A stretch of 18,635 nt of DNA, taken from assembly GCA_900128395.1 (NCBI GenBank), contig LT649603.1, positions 1 to 18,635 on the forward strand. The letters run 5' to 3'. The position numbers and the translations under genes were made by a program. Of this stretch, positions 18,157-18,635 are shown in pieces. The DNA comes from Stramenopiles sp. TOSAG23-2 (taxonomy: Eukaryota; Sar). Below the pieces are notes generated by a model. The model saw only the letters and a list, made by a program, of their open reading frames with translations. It ran no database searches and had not been told where the DNA came from. The number at the start of each line of letters is the position of its first letter. Within the stretch, counting starts at the first letter, position 1.

Positions 18157-18635
18157 GAAAAGCATTCACGACCGTACCAGATGCATCCCGTGGTGACTTG
18201 GAAAAAGCAATTGCAGCAGCAAAGAATGCATACAAAACATGGAAGAAAACTTCGTTTGAAGAACGTGCTGCATGTTTAAAAAAATTTGCTGATACGTTGA
18301 AAGCAAGACAATCTGAGTTTGCAAAAGCATTAACCCTTGAACAAGGCAAACCTTTAGCATTTGCAAACGGTGAAGTTGGTGGTGTTATCAGAGAATGCTA
18401 CAATTTAGCAAATGAAAATTTATTAAAGCCAGAAGTTGTCAGTGAAGACAAACGCGGACGTGTTGAATTACATTATGTACCACGTGGTGTTGTTGGTGCA
18501 ATCACACCATGGAATTTCCCTATTAGTATGGCAGCAAATAAATTATTCCCATCTGTTATTACTGGTAATACGGTTGTCATCAAACCTTCACCACATACAC
18601 CATTAACTACGGTTATGATGGGTGAAATTGCAGCT
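18072..18635 (+). CDS. Aldehyde dehydrogenase paralogue, N-terminal part (runs off the window)
   Basis: The first 188 codons of a second AldA-like aldehyde dehydrogenase, cut by the window end on a codon boundary. Visible motifs include INPATGKAFTTVP, the ITPWNFP substrate/cofactor motif, VVIKPS and TTVMMGEIAA. The catalytic Glu and Cys lie beyond the window. It is clearly paralogous to the gene on the other strand: NLLKPEVVSEDKRGRVELHY and the region after it are nearly identical in both, while about residues 95-112 differ more. Unlike its partner it has no intron at GKAF. The start at 18072 is taken because the first ATG (17976) runs into a stop within 29 codons unless 18025-18120 is removed from the transcript. 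Substrate unknown. Confidence 0.88.
   Translation, partial: MAANRLLIGGKLILAEGGRVSDVINPATGKAFTTVPDASRGDLEKAIAAAKNAYKTWKKTSFEERAACLKKFADTLKARQSEFAKALTLEQGKPLAFANGEVGGVIRECYNLANENLLKPEVVSEDKRGRVELHYVPRGVVGAITPWNFPISMAANKLFPSVITGNTVVIKPSPHTPLTTVMMGEIAA

Overview
The window is nuclear DNA from a eukaryote. It is strongly AT-rich, with simple repeats that read as asparagine and aspartate runs inside proteins. Spacers are short and almost every gene is a single uninterrupted reading frame; the one exception has a well-supported 90-bp GTAAGT...CAG intron. Genes end in TAA, TGA or TAG, so the code looks standard. A clear DNAAF3 gene (axonemal dynein assembly) implies a lineage that makes motile flagella at some stage. 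The gene set fits a free-living or saprotrophic protist such as a stramenopile, but the window does not settle the lineage.

Layout, left to right. (1) 10-2751, minus: a membrane-anchored ubiquitin-specific protease of the USP4/11/15 type. (2) 2891-4588, plus: a secreted GH5 endoglycoceramidase-like hydrolase, divergent from the USP across 139 bp. (3) 4658-5185, minus: a small ankyrin-like frame whose start codon overlaps that of (4) 5184-6737, plus: a secreted GH79 heparanase-like hydrolase. (5) 6813-8813, minus: an unrecognised polytopic membrane protein. (6) 8897-10990, minus: DNAAF3 with a long acidic insert. (7) 11999-13417, plus: RUVBL2/reptin, head-to-head with DNAAF3. (8) 13966-15135, plus: a membrane-anchored C3HC4 RING protein. 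(9) 15497-17166, minus, and (10) 18072 to the window end, plus: two head-to-head aldehyde dehydrogenase paralogues.

The ALDH end is the most unusual part. It has three direct tandem duplications of 137, 122 and 96 bp, all lying on the two paralogous ALDH genes. The 137-bp unit carries both catalytic residues and breaks the reading frame of the first gene. The other two duplicate a start codon and create short upstream ORFs. Each unit contains an AG|GT, so splicing out exactly one unit would restore the protein in every case. That pattern fits intron birth by tandem duplication. Misassembly between inverted paralogues, or a decaying gene, are the main competing explanations and may be more likely.

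Functional links: DNAAF3 and RUVBL2 both act in cytoplasmic preassembly of axonemal dyneins and share one intergenic region. The GH5 and GH79 genes both encode secreted retaining glycosidases that could act on glycolipid or glycosaminoglycan-like substrates. The USP and the RING protein are both membrane-anchored ubiquitin-system enzymes, but they are far apart and nothing else connects them.
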